Source of the DNA: Cupriavidus taiwanensis
GTDB taxonomy: Bacteria > Pseudomonadota > Gammaproteobacteria > Burkholderiales > Burkholderiaceae
Direction: 5' to 3'
Assembly (NCBI RefSeq): GCF_900249755.1
Contig: NZ_LT976854.1
Span: forward strand, 1,259,322 to 1,323,321
Length of the DNA: 64,000 nt
Shown here: positions 62,687 to 64,000 of the stretch, in pieces
How the letters are laid out: the number at the start of each line of letters is the position of its first letter
Position numbering within the stretch: the stretch's first letter is position 1
Notes under the pieces: model-generated
What the model was told of the DNA's origin: nothing
The model's database searches: none
What the model saw: the letters and a program-made list of their open reading frames with translations, nothing else
Program-made: the position numbers and the translations under genes

Positions 62687-63627
62687 TGCGCGCGGTTGTC
62701 TTTGCCTACCACAATGTCGGCGACCGCTGCCTGCGCGTGCTGCATGCGCGCGGCGTGGACGTGGCGCTGGTGATCACCCACCGCGACCGGCCCGACGAGA
62801 ACATCTGGTTCCGCCGCGTCGCGGACACCGCCACCGAGCTGGGCATTCCCTTCGTCTACGGCGAGGACCCGGCCGATCCCGCCATCGAACAGGCCGTGCG
62901 CGACGCACAGCCGGATGTCATCTTCTCGTTCTACTATCGCGCCATGATCCCCGCCGGCGTGCTGGCGCTGGCACCGGCGGGCGCGTTCAACATGCACGGC
63001 TCGCTGCTGCCGAAGTACCGCGGCCGCGTGCCGGTCAACTGGGCAGTGCTGCACGGCGAGACCGAGACCGGCGCCACGCTGCACGTGATGGAAGCCAAGC
63101 CGGACGCCGGCGATATCGTCGGCCAGACCGCCGTGCCGATCCTGCCCGACGATACCGCCGGCCAGGTGTTCGACAAGGTCACCGTGGCGGCGGAGCAGAC
63201 GCTGTGGCGCGCGCTGCCGGCGATGATGGCGGGACAAACGCCCCGCAGCCCGAACCGGCTGGCCGAAGGCAGCTACTACGCGGGGCGCAGGCCCGAGGAC
63301 GGCCGCATCGACTGGAACCGCCCCGCCGCCGAGGTCTACAACCTGATCCGCGCGGTCGCGCCGCCCTACCCCGGCGCGTTCACCGAGATCAACGGGCAGC
63401 GCTTCATCGTGGCGCAGGCGCGCCGGCCGTTGCCGGGCGCCGCACCGCTGGTGCCCGCCGGCGCGGCCACCGGCCTGCAGGTGCGCGACGGCGATGTGGT
63501 CGGCCTGTGCGGCGACGGCGGCCTGGTGCTCGTCACGCAGCTGCTGGCACAGGACGGCTCGGCCGTCACGCCGCAGGCGCTTGCCAGGCATCTCCAACCC
63601 GAACAGTCCAACGAGGGAAACCGATGA
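62683..63627 (+). CDS. arnA: Stand-alone UDP-Ara4N formyltransferase (ArnA N-terminal half)
   Basis: A 314-residue formyltransferase. Catalytic residues Asn103, His105 (FNMHGSLLPKYRG) and Asp141 (PDAGD) match E. coli ArnA Asn102, His104 and Asp140. In enterobacteria this domain is fused to the decarboxylase; here it ends at its own stop and the decarboxylase follows as a separate gene in ATGA overlap. The second ATG at 62686 gives numbering identical to E. coli (MRAVVFAYH against MKTVVFAYH) and may be the true start. Confidence 0.9.
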   Translation: MMRAVVFAYHNVGDRCLRVLHARGVDVALVITHRDRPDENIWFRRVADTATELGIPFVYGEDPADPAIEQAVRDAQPDVIFSFYYRAMIPAGVLALAPAGAFNMHGSLLPKYRGRVPVNWAVLHGETETGATLHVMEAKPDAGDIVGQTAVPILPDDTAGQVFDKVTVAAEQTLWRALPAMMAGQTPRSPNRLAEGSYYAGRRPEDGRIDWNRPAAEVYNLIRAVAPPYPGAFTEINGQRFIVAQARRPLPGAAPLVPAGAATGLQVRDGDVVGLCGDGGLVLVTQLLAQDGSAVTPQALARHLQPEQSNEGNR

Positions 63628-64000
63628 AAAAGGTCCTGATTCTCGGCGTCAACGGCTTCATCGGCCACCACCTGACGCGCCGTATCCTGGAAACCACGCC
63701 GTGGGAGGTCTACGGCATGGACATGAACACGGACCGCCTGGGCGACCTCGTCGACCACCCGCGCATGCACTTCTTTGAGGGCGACATCACCATCAACAAG
63801 GAGTGGATCGAGTACAACATCCGCAAGTGCGACGCGGTGCTGCCGCTGGTCGCCATCGCAACCCCGGCCACCTACGTGCGCCAGCCGCTGCGCGTGTTCG
63901 AGCTGGACTTCGAGGCCAACCTGCCGATCGTGCGCGCCGCGGTCAAGTACCGCAAGCACCTGGTGTTCCCGTCGACCTCCGAGGTCTACGGCATGTGCAG
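63624..64000 (+). CDS. Stand-alone UDP-glucuronate decarboxylase (ArnA C-terminal half, 3' partial)
   Basis: The first 125 residues of an SDR-fold protein with the NAD-binding motif GVNGFIGHH at residues ~8-16 and VFPSTSEVYGM, matching the decarboxylase half of ArnA. It oxidatively decarboxylates UDP-glucuronate to UDP-4-keto-pentose, the substrate of ArnB. GAGGG lies 7 bases before the ATG. The start overlaps the formyltransferase stop. The catalytic YxxxK lies beyond the window. Confidence 0.92.
   Translation, partial: MKKVLILGVNGFIGHHLTRRILETTPWEVYGMDMNTDRLGDLVDHPRMHFFEGDITINKEWIEYNIRKCDAVLPLVAIATPATYVRQPLRVFELDFEANLPIVRAAVKYRKHLVFPSTSEVYGMC

Overview
This is a high-GC, gene-dense stretch of a bacterial chromosome. 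Gene content (GlgE/TreS/TreYZ block, MetE/MetR pair, Ara4N lipid A genes, URC-type uracil catabolism, many small exported proteins) and codon use suggest a betaproteobacterium of the Burkholderiaceae, most likely Cupriavidus or a close relative. The genus is inferred from memory of such neighbourhoods; no search was run. I see no insertion sequences, prophage, CRISPR array or integrase.

Layout. (1) 1-19.3 kb: a storage-carbohydrate block on the + strand: glgE (5' end outside the window), a treS-maltokinase fusion, glgB, glgX and malQ, the last four joined by ATGA overlaps; then glgP; then treZ-treY. Together they encode a loop: glucan to trehalose (TreY, TreZ), trehalose to maltose to maltose-1-phosphate (TreS, Mak), back to glucan (GlgE, GlgB), with breakdown by GlgP, GlgX and MalQ. 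(2) 19.3-23.5 kb: small exported or charged proteins, two with BON domains, a nuclease/phosphatase-fold protein and a protein with DPYSQGA repeats. (3) 23.5-29.4 kb: a double-length, four-ATPase UvrA with an upstream LexA-type SOS box. (4) 29.6-35.6 kb: a HigBA toxin-antitoxin pair, a MarR-controlled serine hydrolase, ribA, a membrane protein, an Lrp-type regulator with a small divergent protein, and metR. (5) 35.6-45.6 kb: metE with a MetR box, lipoproteins, a Nudix/metallo-beta-lactamase fusion, tRNA-Arg, an outer-membrane-barrel protein, a GGDEF protein and tRNA-Leu.

(6) 45.6-51.0 kb, - strand: the most interesting unit. A five-gene operon urc1-urc4-upp-rutR-like-codA encodes the URC route of pyrimidine catabolism, with cytosine deaminase feeding uracil in. 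Its TetR regulator resembles E. coli RutR, and a perfect 18-bp palindrome upstream of urc1 contains the RutR box core. This suggests RutR-type control of the URC pathway in place of the Rut pathway. (7) 51.2-58 kb: an acyltransferase, an MFS transporter coupled to a 45-residue membrane peptide, a LysR regulator, a DUF2917 protein, a solitary substrate-binding protein and a second DPYSQGA-repeat protein. (8) 58.4-64 kb: an L-Ara4N lipid A modification operon (arnT, a small transporter, arnB, arnC) with ArnA split into separate formyltransferase and decarboxylase genes; the last runs off the window.
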